This document shows, one piece after another, positions 47,806 through 57,721 of a stretch of DNA of 64,000 nucleotides. The position numbers were made by a program, and so were the translations under genes. Under the pieces are notes generated by a model. That model was not told the origin of the DNA. It saw only the letters and a program-made list of their open reading frames with translations, and ran no database searches. The stretch is from contig NZ_JANCOJ010000001.1 of NCBI RefSeq assembly GCF_024295625.1, positions 186,001-250,000 on the forward strand, read 5' to 3'. This DNA comes from Streptococcus sp. CF8_St5-11 (GTDB taxonomy: Bacteria; Bacillota; Bacilli; Lactobacillales; Streptococcaceae). How positions within the stretch are numbered: the first letter of the stretch is position 1; the number at the start of each line of letters is the position of its first letter.

Positions 47806-48357
47806 TTAAGCATCTCCAAAGACATCTTGATAGAGCATTCCTTGACGAAGGCTTTGGGCATCTCCTCCAAATTGCTCTACCAAGGCATAAGCCAAGGCAA
47901 GCGCAGTTGAAGGACCACGACTGGTCAAGAGATTCCCGTCTTTCACCACTGTTTCTTTCTGATAGTGCCCATCTTGAATCTCTTCTTCAAAACCATCGTA
48001 ACAGGTATAGTGTTTATCTTTTAAGAGGCCGGCACGTGCCAAGACAATTGGTGCTGCACAAATCGCAGAAATGATTTTTCCTTTTCTACTTTCTTCTTGA
48101 AGAGCTGCAATCAATTCCGGATTATCCCGCAAATTCGCAGCTCCTGGCATCCCACCTGGTAAGAAGATTCCATCATAATCTGACAGGTCCCCATTCCAAA
48201 GGCGATCTACTTCCACTGTGATCTGGTGAGAACCTGTGACCGTTTCTTCCATCCCAACGAGGTCACAGTCGATCCCAGCACGTCTCAAAACATCGACAAT
48301 GGTCAAGGCTTCAATTTCTTCAAAACCGTTTGCTAAAATCGTTGCTACTTTTTTCAT
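47806..48357 (-). CDS. DJ-1/PfpI family protein (YajL-like)
   Basis: 183 residues with the nucleophile elbow SAICAAPIVLA, the conserved Glu near the N terminus (ANGFEEIEA) and FLPGGMPGAANL. The DJ-1 group includes chaperones and glyoxalase/deglycase-like enzymes; the activity here is unknown. The ATG at 48357 has AAGGA at normal spacing; the ATG two codons earlier would touch the ribosome binding site. It follows rodA by 19 bp. Confidence 0.9.
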   Translation of the reverse strand: MKKVATILANGFEEIEALTIVDVLRRAGIDCDLVGMEETVTGSHQITVEVDRLWNGDLSDYDGIFLPGGMPGAANLRDNPELIAALQEESRKGKIISAICAAPIVLARAGLLKDKHYTCYDGFEEEIQDGHYQKETVVKDGNLLTSRGPSTALALAYALVEQFGGDAQSLRQGMLYQDVFGDA

Positions 48358-48376
48358 TTTCATTCCTTCTTTCTAT

Positions 48377-49606
48377 CTATTGCGCCTTTTTAAGGACTAC
48401 TTTTTTACGGATTGGAGGCCCTTCTTCTGGCTCTTTCTTTTTGCTACTATGATTATATATTGAAAGGACCAGACCAATACCAATCAGATTACTAATAATA
48501 GAGGACCCACCTTGTGAGATAAAGGGGAGGGGAATCCCCGTCAAAGGGAGAAGACCCGTTACTGCTCCAACATTTTCAAAAATATGAAAGACCAGCATCA
48601 TAATAAATCCAATGGAAATATAGGTATAAAATTGGTTATTGGACTGGAGGGTAATTTTTAAAATGCGGTAAATCAGGGTCACATATAAATTCAACAGCAC
48701 CAGAGCTCCAACAAAGCCAAAGTCTTCTGCTACTACTGTAAAAATCATATCACTTTCCCGTACGGGAACCAATAAATTGGAGACATTAAAGCCTTGCCCA
48801 AAGAGGCCACCACTTGCAATGGCTAACTGTCCTTGCGCCTGCTGGTAGGTGGTGGTTTGTGCATAGTCAAAAGGATTTAACCAGGCTAAAATACGGTTCA
48901 TCTGATAGGTTGGCATCCCTACTTGCTGGTGCAGAAAAGCTCGCCCCCCTTCTGAAAGAAAGAGGAAGAGAAAGCCTGCTAACCCACCTGCTAAAAGCAA
49001 GATGACCGGCAAGATAATTTTCCAGGAAACTCCTGAAACGAGCACTAAGCCCGCAAAAATGGCCAAGAATACTAAGGCCGTTCCCAAGTCCTGCTGGAGA
49101 GCCAATAAGGCAAAGACCGGAATCGTATAGATGGTCAACTCTAGAATCAAAAACCAATCTTGTCGTAATAATCGCTCACGCCCCTTATTTCTTTGCAAAA
49201 ATCGGACAATAGAGCGTGACAGCATCAGGATGAAGGGGATCTTCATAAATTCTGAGGGCTGAAATAAGGTGATGTTCCCATAAGCCACCCAGTTTTTAGC
49301 TCCTGTTGAAGCTACCAAGTTGGGATTATAAAAAACAAGGGGAAGAACCATCAAGGCCAGGCCAAGCAGGTAAAGAAAGGGAGTGATTTTCCAAAGAAAT
49401 TTCGTGCTAAAAATGGTCACAATCAGGCAAATGACGCATCCCACACCAATCCAGGCCAATTGCTGCCCTAAAAAAGGCCACACCATTTGGGGATAGTCAT
49501 GAGAAACTGCTACATAAACAGATAAAATCCCAAGCATGAGAAGGGCGAAGACAATCCCAATGATCGAATAATCCAGGTGAATCGTCCAAAAATGATGTTT
49601 CTTCAT
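48377..49606 (-). CDS. rodA: Rod shape/elongation protein RodA (SEDS family)
   Basis: 409 residues with about ten membrane helices and the SEDS motifs: NPNLVASTGAKNWV, LFQPSEFMKIPFI, ALQQDLGTALVF, and C-terminal TGIPLPFISQGGSS. SEDS proteins are peptidoglycan polymerases; RodA serves lateral/peripheral wall growth. The gene order rodA, DJ-1, HAD, gyrB, ezrA matches other streptococci and separates it from division-specific FtsW. AAAGGA precedes the ATG. Confidence 0.93.
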   Translation of the reverse strand: MKKHHFWTIHLDYSIIGIVFALLMLGILSVYVAVSHDYPQMVWPFLGQQLAWIGVGCVICLIVTIFSTKFLWKITPFLYLLGLALMVLPLVFYNPNLVASTGAKNWVAYGNITLFQPSEFMKIPFILMLSRSIVRFLQRNKGRERLLRQDWFLILELTIYTIPVFALLALQQDLGTALVFLAIFAGLVLVSGVSWKIILPVILLLAGGLAGFLFLFLSEGGRAFLHQQVGMPTYQMNRILAWLNPFDYAQTTTYQQAQGQLAIASGGLFGQGFNVSNLLVPVRESDMIFTVVAEDFGFVGALVLLNLYVTLIYRILKITLQSNNQFYTYISIGFIMMLVFHIFENVGAVTGLLPLTGIPLPFISQGGSSIISNLIGIGLVLSIYNHSSKKKEPEEGPPIRKKVVLKKAQ

Positions 49607-49639
49607 TCACGTTCCTTTCTGTGAGAATCATCAAATCAA

Positions 49640-50620
49640 TTAATAGAACAACATTTGTAGAATCAAGCTAGATCCTGCTACACAAAACCAAGCAATCAAC
49701 CCTACTAGAAGGGGGGCTGCTCCTGCTGCACGGAACTGTTTCCAAGAAACCTTGCTTCCGATTCCGACCAAGGCCATGGCCATAAAGAGGTGAGAAAGGT
49801 CCTTAAGGTAAGGAAGAACCACTTTAGGTACCAAGCCGATAGATGAAAGAATAGAAGCCACAATAAACCAGATGATGAACCAAGGAATAATTTTCTTTAA
49901 CATTCCTTTGTTTCTTCCTTGTTGCTTGCTCCGATACCATTTTAAACCGATCAAGCCTAAACAAACTGGTACAATCATCAGGGCGCGTGTTAACTTAACA
50001 ATGGTCGCCATTTCACCCGCCGCTTTACTATAAGAAAACGCTGCTGCTACAACTGATGACGTATCGTTAATGGCTGTTCCTGACCAGAGGCCAAATTGAA
50101 AATTAGACATATGCCATACATGCCCTAATACTGGAAAGATAAAGACAGCCAAAATGTTGAAGAAGAAGATAGTTGACATAGATAAGGCAATTTCCTCTTC
50201 GTCTGCTTCAATGATCGGAGCAGCTGCTGCGATAGCAGATCCACCACAAATAGCCGTTCCAAATCCAATTAAGGTCCGTAGGTGAGATTTCAGATGGAAG
50301 ACTTTCCCAAAGATCATCGCTGCAAGAAAGGCAACTGTTATTGTTGGCAGACTAATCTTCAAAGAAGACAAGCCTGTAGAAGCAACCGTCGCAATCGGCA
50401 AGCTAAATCCCATGAAGATAATCGAATACTGCAATAATTTCTTACCAGACCAGTTCAGTCCTGGTCGTGAATTCTCTGGCAAATCTACTAATTCATTGAG
50501 GACAATTCCTAAAATCAAAGCAAAGACACTGGAGCCAATGATGGGAAAGAAAGTTCCCAATAACATGGCACAAAGAGCCAGTACAAATGCAATTGCAAGT
50601 CCAAATCCTTTATTTTTCAT
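49640..50620 (-). CDS. YeiH/UPF0324 family membrane protein
   Basis: 326 residues with about ten membrane helices. Family motifs include FGTAICGGSAIAAAAPII and FQFGLWSGTAINDTSSVVAAA. Members are proposed sulfate or other anion exporters; the substrate is uncertain. Start at 50620 (AAAGGA upstream), 4 bp after the dinG stop, so it is the second gene of the dinG unit; the longer frame runs into dinG. Confidence 0.88.
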   Translation of the reverse strand: MKNKGFGLAIAFVLALCAMLLGTFFPIIGSSVFALILGIVLNELVDLPENSRPGLNWSGKKLLQYSIIFMGFSLPIATVASTGLSSLKISLPTITVAFLAAMIFGKVFHLKSHLRTLIGFGTAICGGSAIAAAAPIIEADEEEIALSMSTIFFFNILAVFIFPVLGHVWHMSNFQFGLWSGTAINDTSSVVAAAFSYSKAAGEMATIVKLTRALMIVPVCLGLIGLKWYRSKQQGRNKGMLKKIIPWFIIWFIVASILSSIGLVPKVVLPYLKDLSHLFMAMALVGIGSKVSWKQFRAAGAAPLLVGLIAWFCVAGSSLILQMLFY

Positions 50621-50624
50621 TCTC

Positions 50625-53078
50625 TCAATTCCTTTCAAAAAAGTCAGCTGCTTGCTCAACAAGCCGCTCTCTCACTGTTGTGTGAAGGGGCAACACTTGC
50701 TGCAAGCCATCTAAAATTTGTTTTCCATATCGTTTGGTCACCACCCGCTGATCCAATAAGAGGACCAACGATTCCTGGTCTTGAAAACGGCTGGTTCTCC
50801 CAATAGCCTGTTTGAGCCTTAAAATCGCGACCGGAAGGCTATAGTCATAAAAGGGATTTTTCCCCTGTTCTCTGAGTTGGGTATTCAGCTTTTGAACCAT
50901 ATAATCTTTAGGGTTGTCAAAAGGAAGGCGCGTGATGATTTGAATCACTTCTTTTTGTTGGGAAAAATCGACTCCCTCCCAAAAGCTTCCTGTTCCCAAT
51001 AAAATAGAGCTTTCTCCTCGGTCAAATCGTCGCTTAATATTAGCTGCATCGCCATTTCGATACTGGGCCAAATGAGGAAAGTTCAAGGCGTTTGACGTCT
51101 CCAGTAACAATTCTTTTGAGGTAAACAAAAGAAAAATTGGTTTTCTTAGAGGAAAAAGTTCATCGATGAGCTGACAAATTTCTCCTGCATACTCCACAGA
51201 AGATAAAGAAACGACATCTGGAAAATCTATCGGCACTAACAATTCCTGGTGTTGTTTGACTGTTATTGGCACCCGGTAGATTTGCTGCTCTTGGTATCCC
51301 AAAAGGGCAGGTAAATGCACCTTTTTACTGATCGCGATCGTTGCTGATACAAAGAGCACGGGCACTTCTTCAGGAACAAACTCCTTAAAGGATAGCAAGT
51401 CCTCAACTCCTCCGTGGAGACGAAGAATCTGGTGGCTTTCGACCACTTCCTTGTCCATCCAAAAGGTTTGGTAGCGCTCATCAAACAATTCCCTTAGATT
51501 CTCTAATGATTCGTTTTTTAATTCTGAGACATCCTGTCGAATTTTTGCCACTGTTTGATCTGATAAGATCGCTGTTTTTCCTTGTACAACTTCCTTAGAG
51601 CAGGCATTTAATTCAAATTGAATACTTTCCAGCAAACGCCGTTGCAGCAGATCTTTTTCCTCTTCGATGGCGTGTTGCAAGCTTAGAAGAAGAGATTGCA
51701 AGGTTTCTTCTCTCTGTGAAAACTGCTCCAAAGCAAAGAAGAGTTTTTGCGCTTCATCCACTACCAGAACAGATTCTTGAAGTAGACTCTTATCATCTTC
51801 TAGACGAGTTAACAGATAGGCATGATTGGTCAGAATTACCCGGCTTGTTTTCACTTTTTCCTGGCCGAGGCACCAAAAATCTTCCTGATAAAAAAGCGAA
51901 CGTTTCGACAATTGGCCATCGTGGCAAATGTCAGCTACAAAATGAAGATGACGATAGAGTTGACCAATTTCACTGAGCTCTCCCGTTTCCGTCATCGTCA
52001 GCCAAACCAACAGTTGCATTTTAAAGCGTCGGATCATCCCATTATCTGACTCACTCTGTAAGGCCTCATAAAATTTATCGAGTTGGATGTAATCCTTGGG
52101 ACTTTTCAGGCTATGAAAGGGAATTTGGAAAAGATCTTGGATGGTCTTTCCTTCCTTCTTCATAATTTGATCCTGAAGAATTTTAGTCGGAACACTGACA
52201 AGAATGCGTTTGGAGGTTTTCGCCAAAAGCGTTAATAGATAGGCATAGGTCTTCCCAATACCCGTTGGCGCTTCAATAAAACTCGGAAGTGGCTGTTGCA
52301 AACTGTCCTCGATATAGGCAACAAATTCTCTCTGCTCCGGATAAGCCTCCATTCCCAACAGCTGCATATTGAGTTCAAACTGTTCAGACAAATGACGACT
52401 TTTTAAAAACTGCTGTGGCTTTCGCAGATAGAGACCATGAACCTCTACTAAATGAGCTGGTAAAAAAAGGCTACTGTCTTCAAGCGCATCTTCTATTAAG
52501 AGTCGTGATTCATAAATCAAACAATCTGCCATCGAAAGAAGTTTTTCGATCAATCCTCTTGGTAAGCTCGCAATTTTCTCTCTCAATTTCAACAGCAGCT
52601 GGGCTGTTGCCATAGCATCCGCTAGAGCGGAGTGAGCATGGTACAACTCAATTTCCAGTTCAGCCGCAAGCGCTCCTAAATTGTAGCGTTCTAAAGTCGG
52701 ATAGAAAATTTGAGACAATTCAACCGTATCAATCCGAGGAGTCGTTAGCTCAAATCCTTCCCAAAAGAGGGCTTCTGCCAATAAATTCGCATCAAATTTG
52801 ACATTATGGGCCACAAAGACGGCATCTTCTATTAATTCAAAAATTTCTTTTGCCACTTGTGCAAACTCTGGTGCTTTTTTCAAGCGAGCATCTGTCAGGC
52901 CAGTCAATTGTTTGATATGCTCATCCAATCGTTCATGGGGATTCACATCCGTCTCATAGGATTGCCTAATCCTCCCATCTTCGATGATGACAATCCCAAC
53001 CTGAATGATCTTAGCATTGCTTCCAGCACTGGTCGCTTCCAGATCCACAATGGCATATTTCCGTTTCTGTCTTGTCAT
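50625..53078 (-). CDS. dinG: Exonuclease-helicase DinG
   Basis: 817 residues. An N-terminal DEDDh exonuclease (D12, E14 in VDLEATS; VAHNVKFDANLL; HSALADAMATAQLL) precedes an XPD-like helicase with Walker A APTGIGKT, box II VVDEAQK and C-terminal AIGRTSRFQDQ. The nuclease fusion and lack of an obvious four-Cys cluster are typical of the Firmicutes form, which acts mainly as a 3' to 5' nuclease. The start at 53078 fits the exonuclease N terminus. A -10 box lies only 10 bp upstream, so the mRNA has almost no leader. Confidence 0.94.
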   Translation of the reverse strand: MTRQKRKYAIVDLEATSAGSNAKIIQVGIVIIEDGRIRQSYETDVNPHERLDEHIKQLTGLTDARLKKAPEFAQVAKEIFELIEDAVFVAHNVKFDANLLAEALFWEGFELTTPRIDTVELSQIFYPTLERYNLGALAAELEIELYHAHSALADAMATAQLLLKLREKIASLPRGLIEKLLSMADCLIYESRLLIEDALEDSSLFLPAHLVEVHGLYLRKPQQFLKSRHLSEQFELNMQLLGMEAYPEQREFVAYIEDSLQQPLPSFIEAPTGIGKTYAYLLTLLAKTSKRILVSVPTKILQDQIMKKEGKTIQDLFQIPFHSLKSPKDYIQLDKFYEALQSESDNGMIRRFKMQLLVWLTMTETGELSEIGQLYRHLHFVADICHDGQLSKRSLFYQEDFWCLGQEKVKTSRVILTNHAYLLTRLEDDKSLLQESVLVVDEAQKLFFALEQFSQREETLQSLLLSLQHAIEEEKDLLQRRLLESIQFELNACSKEVVQGKTAILSDQTVAKIRQDVSELKNESLENLRELFDERYQTFWMDKEVVESHQILRLHGGVEDLLSFKEFVPEEVPVLFVSATIAISKKVHLPALLGYQEQQIYRVPITVKQHQELLVPIDFPDVVSLSSVEYAGEICQLIDELFPLRKPIFLLFTSKELLLETSNALNFPHLAQYRNGDAANIKRRFDRGESSILLGTGSFWEGVDFSQQKEVIQIITRLPFDNPKDYMVQKLNTQLREQGKNPFYDYSLPVAILRLKQAIGRTSRFQDQESLVLLLDQRVVTKRYGKQILDGLQQVLPLHTTVRERLVEQAADFFERN

Positions 53079-53088
53079 AATACTTAAA

Positions 53089-53097
53089 ATTATATCA
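53089..53097 (-). promoter_or_regulatory. Extended -10 of a nearly leaderless dinG transcript
   Basis: The minus strand reads TGATATAAT, with 10 bp to the ATG and no Shine-Dalgarno. Confidence 0.6.
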
Positions 53098-53168
53098 CGT
53101 TTGAGCAAGCTCTGCAGATTTTTTTCTCCTTTCAGGCTGACTTCAATCCTGTTATTTTCCTCGCAATT

Positions 53169-53177
53169 TGATACACT
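53169..53177 (+). promoter_or_regulatory. Extended -10 promoter of the MBL hydrolase gene
   Basis: TGATACACT 19 bp before the ATG, with AAAGGAG in the short leader. Confidence 0.55.
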
Positions 53178-53196
53178 ATTCTAGAAAGGAGTCCTT

Positions 53197-53838
53197 ATGA
53201 AAATCTATCGTACTGTTAATCCTGTAGCTTATGAAAACACCTACTACCTTGAAAATGACCACTCCCTCATTCTTGTCGATCCAGGTAGCGACTGGGCGAC
53301 TATTCAAAAACAAATAGATCGCATCGGAAAACCAATCGTAGCGATTCTTTTAACCCATACGCATTATGATCACATTATGAGTCTTGAAAAGGTTCGTCAA
53401 ACCTATCGTTTCCCACCTGTTTATGTCCATTCAGCAGAAGCCAGTTGGTTGTCTTCTCCTGTCGATAATTTATCTGGTTTGGATCGTCATGCGGATTTAG
53501 AAGATGTTGTATGCAAGGAGGCCGACTTCCTTTATGACATTCGCTCCGATTACCAGATAGCTGATTTCCACTTTTATGTTCTGGAGACACCAGGCCACTC
53601 TGCAGGAGGAGTCTCCATCGTCTTTCCTGAGGATCACCTGGTTCTATCCGGTGACGCCCTTTTTCGCGAAACCATTGGACGGACCGATCTTCCAACAGGG
53701 AACGCGACACAGTTGCTTAGCAGTATCAGAGAAGAACTCTTTACCCTTCCATCTTCCTACACTGTCTATCCGGGTCATGGCCCTGAGACTTCTATTGGTC
53801 ACGAGAAGATGTTCAATCCCTTCTTTAGACAATCCTAA
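53197..53838 (+). CDS. Metallo-beta-lactamase fold hydrolase (glyoxalase II-like)
   Basis: 213 residues with the metal-binding motif THTHYDH (residues 53-59), VLETPGHSAGGVS, LSGDALF and YPGHGPET. This set matches the YcbL/glyoxalase II-like group, which hydrolyses thioesters; the real substrate is unknown. Monocistronic, convergent with ftsX. Confidence 0.92.
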   Translation: MKIYRTVNPVAYENTYYLENDHSLILVDPGSDWATIQKQIDRIGKPIVAILLTHTHYDHIMSLEKVRQTYRFPPVYVHSAEASWLSSPVDNLSGLDRHADLEDVVCKEADFLYDIRSDYQIADFHFYVLETPGHSAGGVSIVFPEDHLVLSGDALFRETIGRTDLPTGNATQLLSSIREELFTLPSSYTVYPGHGPETSIGHEKMFNPFFRQS

Positions 53839-53880
53839 AGAGTCCTTATCATCCTTCCTGTCCTCATAAAAGTAGACAAA

Positions 53881-53906
53881 AAAAGCAAGTGCGAACTTGC
53901 TTTTTT
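53881..53906. terminator. Bidirectional terminator between MBL gene and ftsX
   Basis: Perfect stem AAAAGCAAGT, loop GCGA, ACTTGCTTTT with T-tracts on both strands. Confidence 0.88.
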
Positions 53907-53907
53907 A

Positions 53908-54834
53908 TTATATCTTAAGAAAACGTCTCATGGAGATTGAAGAACCAATCGCTCCAATCAAAATTCCTAATCCAAAGAGGCCACCGACCATGATCGGTAC
54001 CAAGAGATGAGGACTATAGAGATACAAGTTTTGATCTGCCAAATTATTGTTCATAGATGTATAGACAACATTATAAACGTAGAAGACTAAAGCTGAAGGA
54101 ACCAAGGCTCCCAAAAGACCGATCCAAGCACCTTCTAAAAGGAATGGTGCACGAATATAGCCATTTTTTGCTCCTACCAGTCGCATAATCTTAATCTCAC
54201 GACTACGTGAAATGATGGTAATCCGAATGGTATTTGAAATCAAGAAGACTGCGATGAAGATCAATAAAGCTACACCAATCAAGCCCCAGTTTCGGATGAA
54301 GGTTCCAAGAGCAAACAAGCGTTGGGTATCGACCCCACCATCTTTAACTTCAGAGACCCCTTCAATTTTTTTGGCATCAGCCGAAACTTGCTTTACATAT
54401 TTAGGAGCTGTTGTCTCTACATAATAAGCATCATAGAGAGGATTGGCATCTCCATCAAAAATCTTCCAGTTGTTCCCAGCCGTTTTGATCAGTTTATCAT
54501 ACTGCTCTTCCTTGCTAGAAAAATCAACCTTGTCAACATGCTTCATGGCTGTCAGAGCATCGTAGACCTTATGGTAGTTTTCATTGGTCACGGTTTGACC
54601 GTCTTTTTCAATCTGCTCGCTCTGATCTTGAATATCCTTGCGCATGTATACTACAACCCGCACACTGTTTTGAATATCATCTGAAAGCTTGATGGTATTG
54701 GCAATAACTGAGGCGAAAATAGCAACCAAGCTAAGGGTAATCATAACCGAGCTGACCGCTGCAATCGTCATCCAACCATTTCGTTTCAAGCTTTTAAGCG
54801 ATTCGATTAAGTGTCGGAAAAATCTTCTAATCAT
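53908..54834 (-). CDS. ftsX: Cell division protein FtsX
   Basis: 308 residues with the FtsX topology: a cytosolic N terminus, helix 1 (about 22-45), a large extracellular loop (about 50-165) and three further helices. With FtsE it gates the peptidoglycan hydrolase PcsB in streptococci. The ATG at 54834 overlaps the ftsE stop by 8 bp; ten codons of open frame upstream are not used. Confidence 0.96.
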   Translation of the reverse strand: MIRRFFRHLIESLKSLKRNGWMTIAAVSSVMITLSLVAIFASVIANTIKLSDDIQNSVRVVVYMRKDIQDQSEQIEKDGQTVTNENYHKVYDALTAMKHVDKVDFSSKEEQYDKLIKTAGNNWKIFDGDANPLYDAYYVETTAPKYVKQVSADAKKIEGVSEVKDGGVDTQRLFALGTFIRNWGLIGVALLIFIAVFLISNTIRITIISRSREIKIMRLVGAKNGYIRAPFLLEGAWIGLLGALVPSALVFYVYNVVYTSMNNNLADQNLYLYSPHLLVPIMVGGLFGLGILIGAIGSSISMRRFLKI

Positions 54835-55519
54835 CGTATCCGTACTCTCCTTCCGCTTCATCACGCACTACACGACCATTTTCAATCGCGATGACACGGT
54901 GACGTAAAGTATTTACAATCTGGCTATTGTGGGTCGCCATCAATACTGTGGTCCCTTGCAGATTAATCCGCTCCAAAAGATTCATGATTTCCCATGAATT
55001 ATCTGGGTCCAAGTTCCCCGTTGGCTCATCCGCAATCAAGACTTTCGGATTGTTGACGATCGCACGAGCAATCGCAATCCGTTGTTGCTCCCCACCGGAC
55101 AATTCATTCGGGAATGAGCGGACCTTGTGTTTCAATCCGACAAGATCCAAAACTTCCATCACACGCTTTTTAATATTGCGACGGCGCTCACCGATAACTT
55201 GCATAGCGTAGGCAATATTTTCATAAACGGTTTTCTTTGGAAGCAATTTATAATCTTGGAAGACCACTCCCACATTGCGTCGCAACATAGGAATATCGCG
55301 TTTTTTGATTTTATCCAAATCAAAATCAGCTACTTTCAAACTTCCTTTATCGTGTTTGACTTCACGGTATAAAAGTCGAATAAAGGTCGACTTCCCTGCA
55401 CCAGAAGGTCCTACGATGTAGGCAAATTCTCCTGGTTCAATTTGGACAGAGACCCCGCGAAGGGCCGTCGTCCCGTTGTCATACTTTTTGACAACATCTT
55501 TCATTTCAATCATTGACAT
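54827..55519 (-). CDS. ftsE: Cell division ATP-binding protein FtsE
   Basis: 230 residues: Walker A GPSGAGKST, Q-loop VVFQDYKLL, signature LSGGEQQR, Walker B VLIADEPTGNLD and switch His in MATHN. It powers FtsX. It lies 44 bp after prfB, so prfB-ftsE-ftsX form one unit, as in other streptococci. Confidence 0.97.
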   Translation of the reverse strand: MSMIEMKDVVKKYDNGTTALRGVSVQIEPGEFAYIVGPSGAGKSTFIRLLYREVKHDKGSLKVADFDLDKIKKRDIPMLRRNVGVVFQDYKLLPKKTVYENIAYAMQVIGERRRNIKKRVMEVLDLVGLKHKVRSFPNELSGGEQQRIAIARAIVNNPKVLIADEPTGNLDPDNSWEIMNLLERINLQGTTVLMATHNSQIVNTLRHRVIAIENGRVVRDEAEGEYGYDD

Positions 55520-55563
55520 GTAATGAAATTCCTTTCATTCTTTTCTGGTTGATTCCCTCGAGG

Positions 55564-56659
55564 TTATTGGAGACGCCATTTAAGGTAGGCATCGATAAAG
55601 CCATCGATATCTCCATCCATCACCTTGTCTACCTGCGCTACTTCGTAGTTGGTCCGGTGATCCTTAACCATGGTGTAAGGGGTAAAAACATAGGAGCGGA
55701 TTTGACTTCCCCAGGTGATTTCTTTTTTATCCCCTTTTAGAGAATCCACTTCTGCTGCTTTTTTCTCTTGCTCTAATTGGTAGAGTTTAGCCTGCAACAT
55801 CTTCATCGCACGATCACGGTTCCCGTATTGGGTTCGATCCACGGTGGATGCCACTACAATCCCTGTCGGAATGTGGGTCAAGCGCACCCCTGTAGAGACC
55901 TTGTTGACGTTTTGTCCACCAGCTCCACCAGAGCGGAAGGTATCCATCTTGATATCATCATCACGAACTTCAACCTCGATGGTATCGTCTAATTCGGGCA
56001 TAACCTCAACAGATGTAAAAGACGTATGACGCCGTTTAGCAGAGTCAAATGGAGAGATTCGAACCAAACGGTGTACCCCCATTTCAGATTTCAGAAGACC
56101 GTATGCATGTGGCCCTTCAAAAGATAAGGTCACAGACTTGATTCCAGCCTCATCTCCAGCCTGATAGTCCAAGACTTCAACTTTAAAGCCGTGAGCATTT
56201 CCAAAACGAGTATACATCCGAAGAAGCATGTCGCCCCAGTCCTGAGCTTCTGTTCCTCCTGAACCTGGGTGGATTTCTAAGATGGCATTATTATTGTCAT
56301 AAGGTTCAGACAATAGTAAGGTCATCTCATAGCTGGTCATACGTTTATCCAGCTCCTCCAACTTCTCGATCAATTCTTCCTTGACCGAATCGTCTTCTGC
56401 CAAAAAGTCCAGTAAGATTTCTGACTCATCAAAGAGATCCACCATTTGATGGAAATTTTCATAGGTCTGCTTGAGTTCATTTAATTCTTGAGATGTCTTT
56501 TGCGCAGCAATATTATCATCCCAAAAATCAGGTTCTGTCATTTTATTTTCGAAAATGGCAATTTCTTCTTCCAATGCCTCTAAGTCAAAGAGACCCCCTG
56601 AAAGAAGCTAATTTTTCACGATTTGCGTCAATTTTTTGACGAATTTCTGAAATGTCCAT
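55564..56659 (-). CDS. prfB: Peptide chain release factor 2 (programmed +1 frameshift)
   Basis: 364 residues after recoding. The first frame starts at 56659 (AGAGGT upstream) and meets an in-frame TGA after 24 codons; a +1 shift at CTT-TGA-C continues into the main frame ([13 protein letters not shown]). Motifs: SPF anticodon-like tripeptide in [11 protein letters not shown], which reads UGA/UAA, and the GGQ catalytic loop in [13 protein letters not shown]. Low RF2 favours the shift, giving autoregulation. First gene of prfB-ftsE-ftsX. Confidence 0.97.
56584..56599 (-). promoter_or_regulatory. prfB programmed frameshift site
   Basis: The minus strand reads AGGGGG (56594-56599), 3 nt, CTT TGA C (56590-56584): an internal Shine-Dalgarno-like stimulator and the slippery CTT before the RF2-specific stop, as in the classical RF2 site. 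Confidence 0.95.
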
Positions 56660-56686
56660 AAGTACCTCTTTCTATGTATCTAGTCT

Positions 56687-56695
56687 ATTATATCA
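56687..56695 (-). promoter_or_regulatory. Extended -10 promoter of prfB
   Basis: The minus strand reads TGATATAAT, 27 bp before the prfB ATG. Confidence 0.65.
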
Positions 56696-56819
56696 TAACC
56701 TTCACTATTTGCCCACCTTCCAATATTGGATCTGCTAGTTGACCACTGCCAAGCCAGCTGATTTTCAGCATTTTTTCTATTCATTTGTAACCTAAATGTT
56801 AGAAAAAAAGATCCTCTTA

Positions 56820-56828
56820 TGCTAGACT
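56820..56828 (+). promoter_or_regulatory. Extended -10 of a leaderless phosphoesterase transcript
   Basis: TGCTAGACT ends 6 bp before the ATG at 56835, with no Shine-Dalgarno. Confidence 0.6.
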
Positions 56829-56834
56829 GGTAGC

Positions 56835-57692
56835 ATGACAACAGTAGCTTTTATGTCCGATTTACATATTGATTCGAACAACTTCGGCAAAGAAGAATTA
56901 GAGACCCTGATCACTCTTTTCAAGGACAAAAAAATTCAACATCTCCATATTGCAGGAGATATTGCCAACGGCTTTGAAAAGACCTCACAGGAATTTTTAG
57001 ACCAACTTCAATGTCACCTTCCTGTGACCTTTAGCTTGGGAAATCATGATATGCTGGGCCTATCAGAAGAAGCCATAAGACCTTTTGAATTTCAAAAGAT
57101 TCCCTTCTCCAATCATACGCTTCTTGCTTTTTCGGGCTGGTATGACTACAGCTTTGTTCCTACCGTCTCTCCCCAAAAACATCTTCAAACCAAGAATCTG
57201 TTTTGGTTTGACAGACGCCTCCAACGAAGGGGATCTGATCCAGCCATTACCAAAAATCTTTTGCAAGAGCTGGAACAAGAGCTCATGCAAGTGGATCAAC
57301 CCTTGATTATCGCCATGCACTTTGTTCCTCATAGTCAGTTTCTCCTGCGCCACCCTTATTTTGAACGCTTTAATGCTTTTCTAGGTAGCCAAGCCTTTCA
57401 TGATCTGTTTAGGCAATATCCTGTCAGAGAAGTGATTTTTGGTCATAGCCACCACCGAATGCCAGCAACAACGATTGACAACATCACCTATCATGCTAGA
57501 CCTTTAGGCTATGTCCGAGAATGGGAGCTCTGCAAACAATTTTTCGAAGCTTTTCCTGAATATGATTTTTCAAAACGATACGATCCCTACAAACGCTATC
57601 GCAGAATCAAAGACCTCCCCGAATTTAAAGCATACAAGAAAAAAAAGCTCGCTCATGAATTTTCTCAAGCCATGGCGATCCTTGAACTATAA
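56835..57692 (+). CDS. Metallophosphoesterase (TIGR03729-like)
   Basis: 285 residues of the calcineurin-like family. Metal ligands: D9-x-H11 (SDLHID), GDIANG (41-46), GNHD (69-72), a His in AMHFVPHS and GHSHHR. The basic C-terminal part (RYDPYKRYRRIKDLPEFKAYKKK) is typical of this putative streptococcal/lactobacillar subgroup. Substrate unknown. Appears leaderless; ends in a strong terminator. Confidence 0.9.
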   Translation: MTTVAFMSDLHIDSNNFGKEELETLITLFKDKKIQHLHIAGDIANGFEKTSQEFLDQLQCHLPVTFSLGNHDMLGLSEEAIRPFEFQKIPFSNHTLLAFSGWYDYSFVPTVSPQKHLQTKNLFWFDRRLQRRGSDPAITKNLLQELEQELMQVDQPLIIAMHFVPHSQFLLRHPYFERFNAFLGSQAFHDLFRQYPVREVIFGHSHHRMPATTIDNITYHARPLGYVREWELCKQFFEAFPEYDFSKRYDPYKRYRRIKDLPEFKAYKKKKLAHEFSQAMAILEL

Positions 57693-57693
57693 A

Positions 57694-57721
57694 AAAATTG
57701 GTTCCTTCGGAACCAATTTTT
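57694..57721. terminator. Bidirectional terminator
   Basis: Stem AAAATTGGTTCC/GGAACCAATTTT with loop TTC; it also serves the aquaporin gene, whose stop lies at its edge. Confidence 0.9.
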
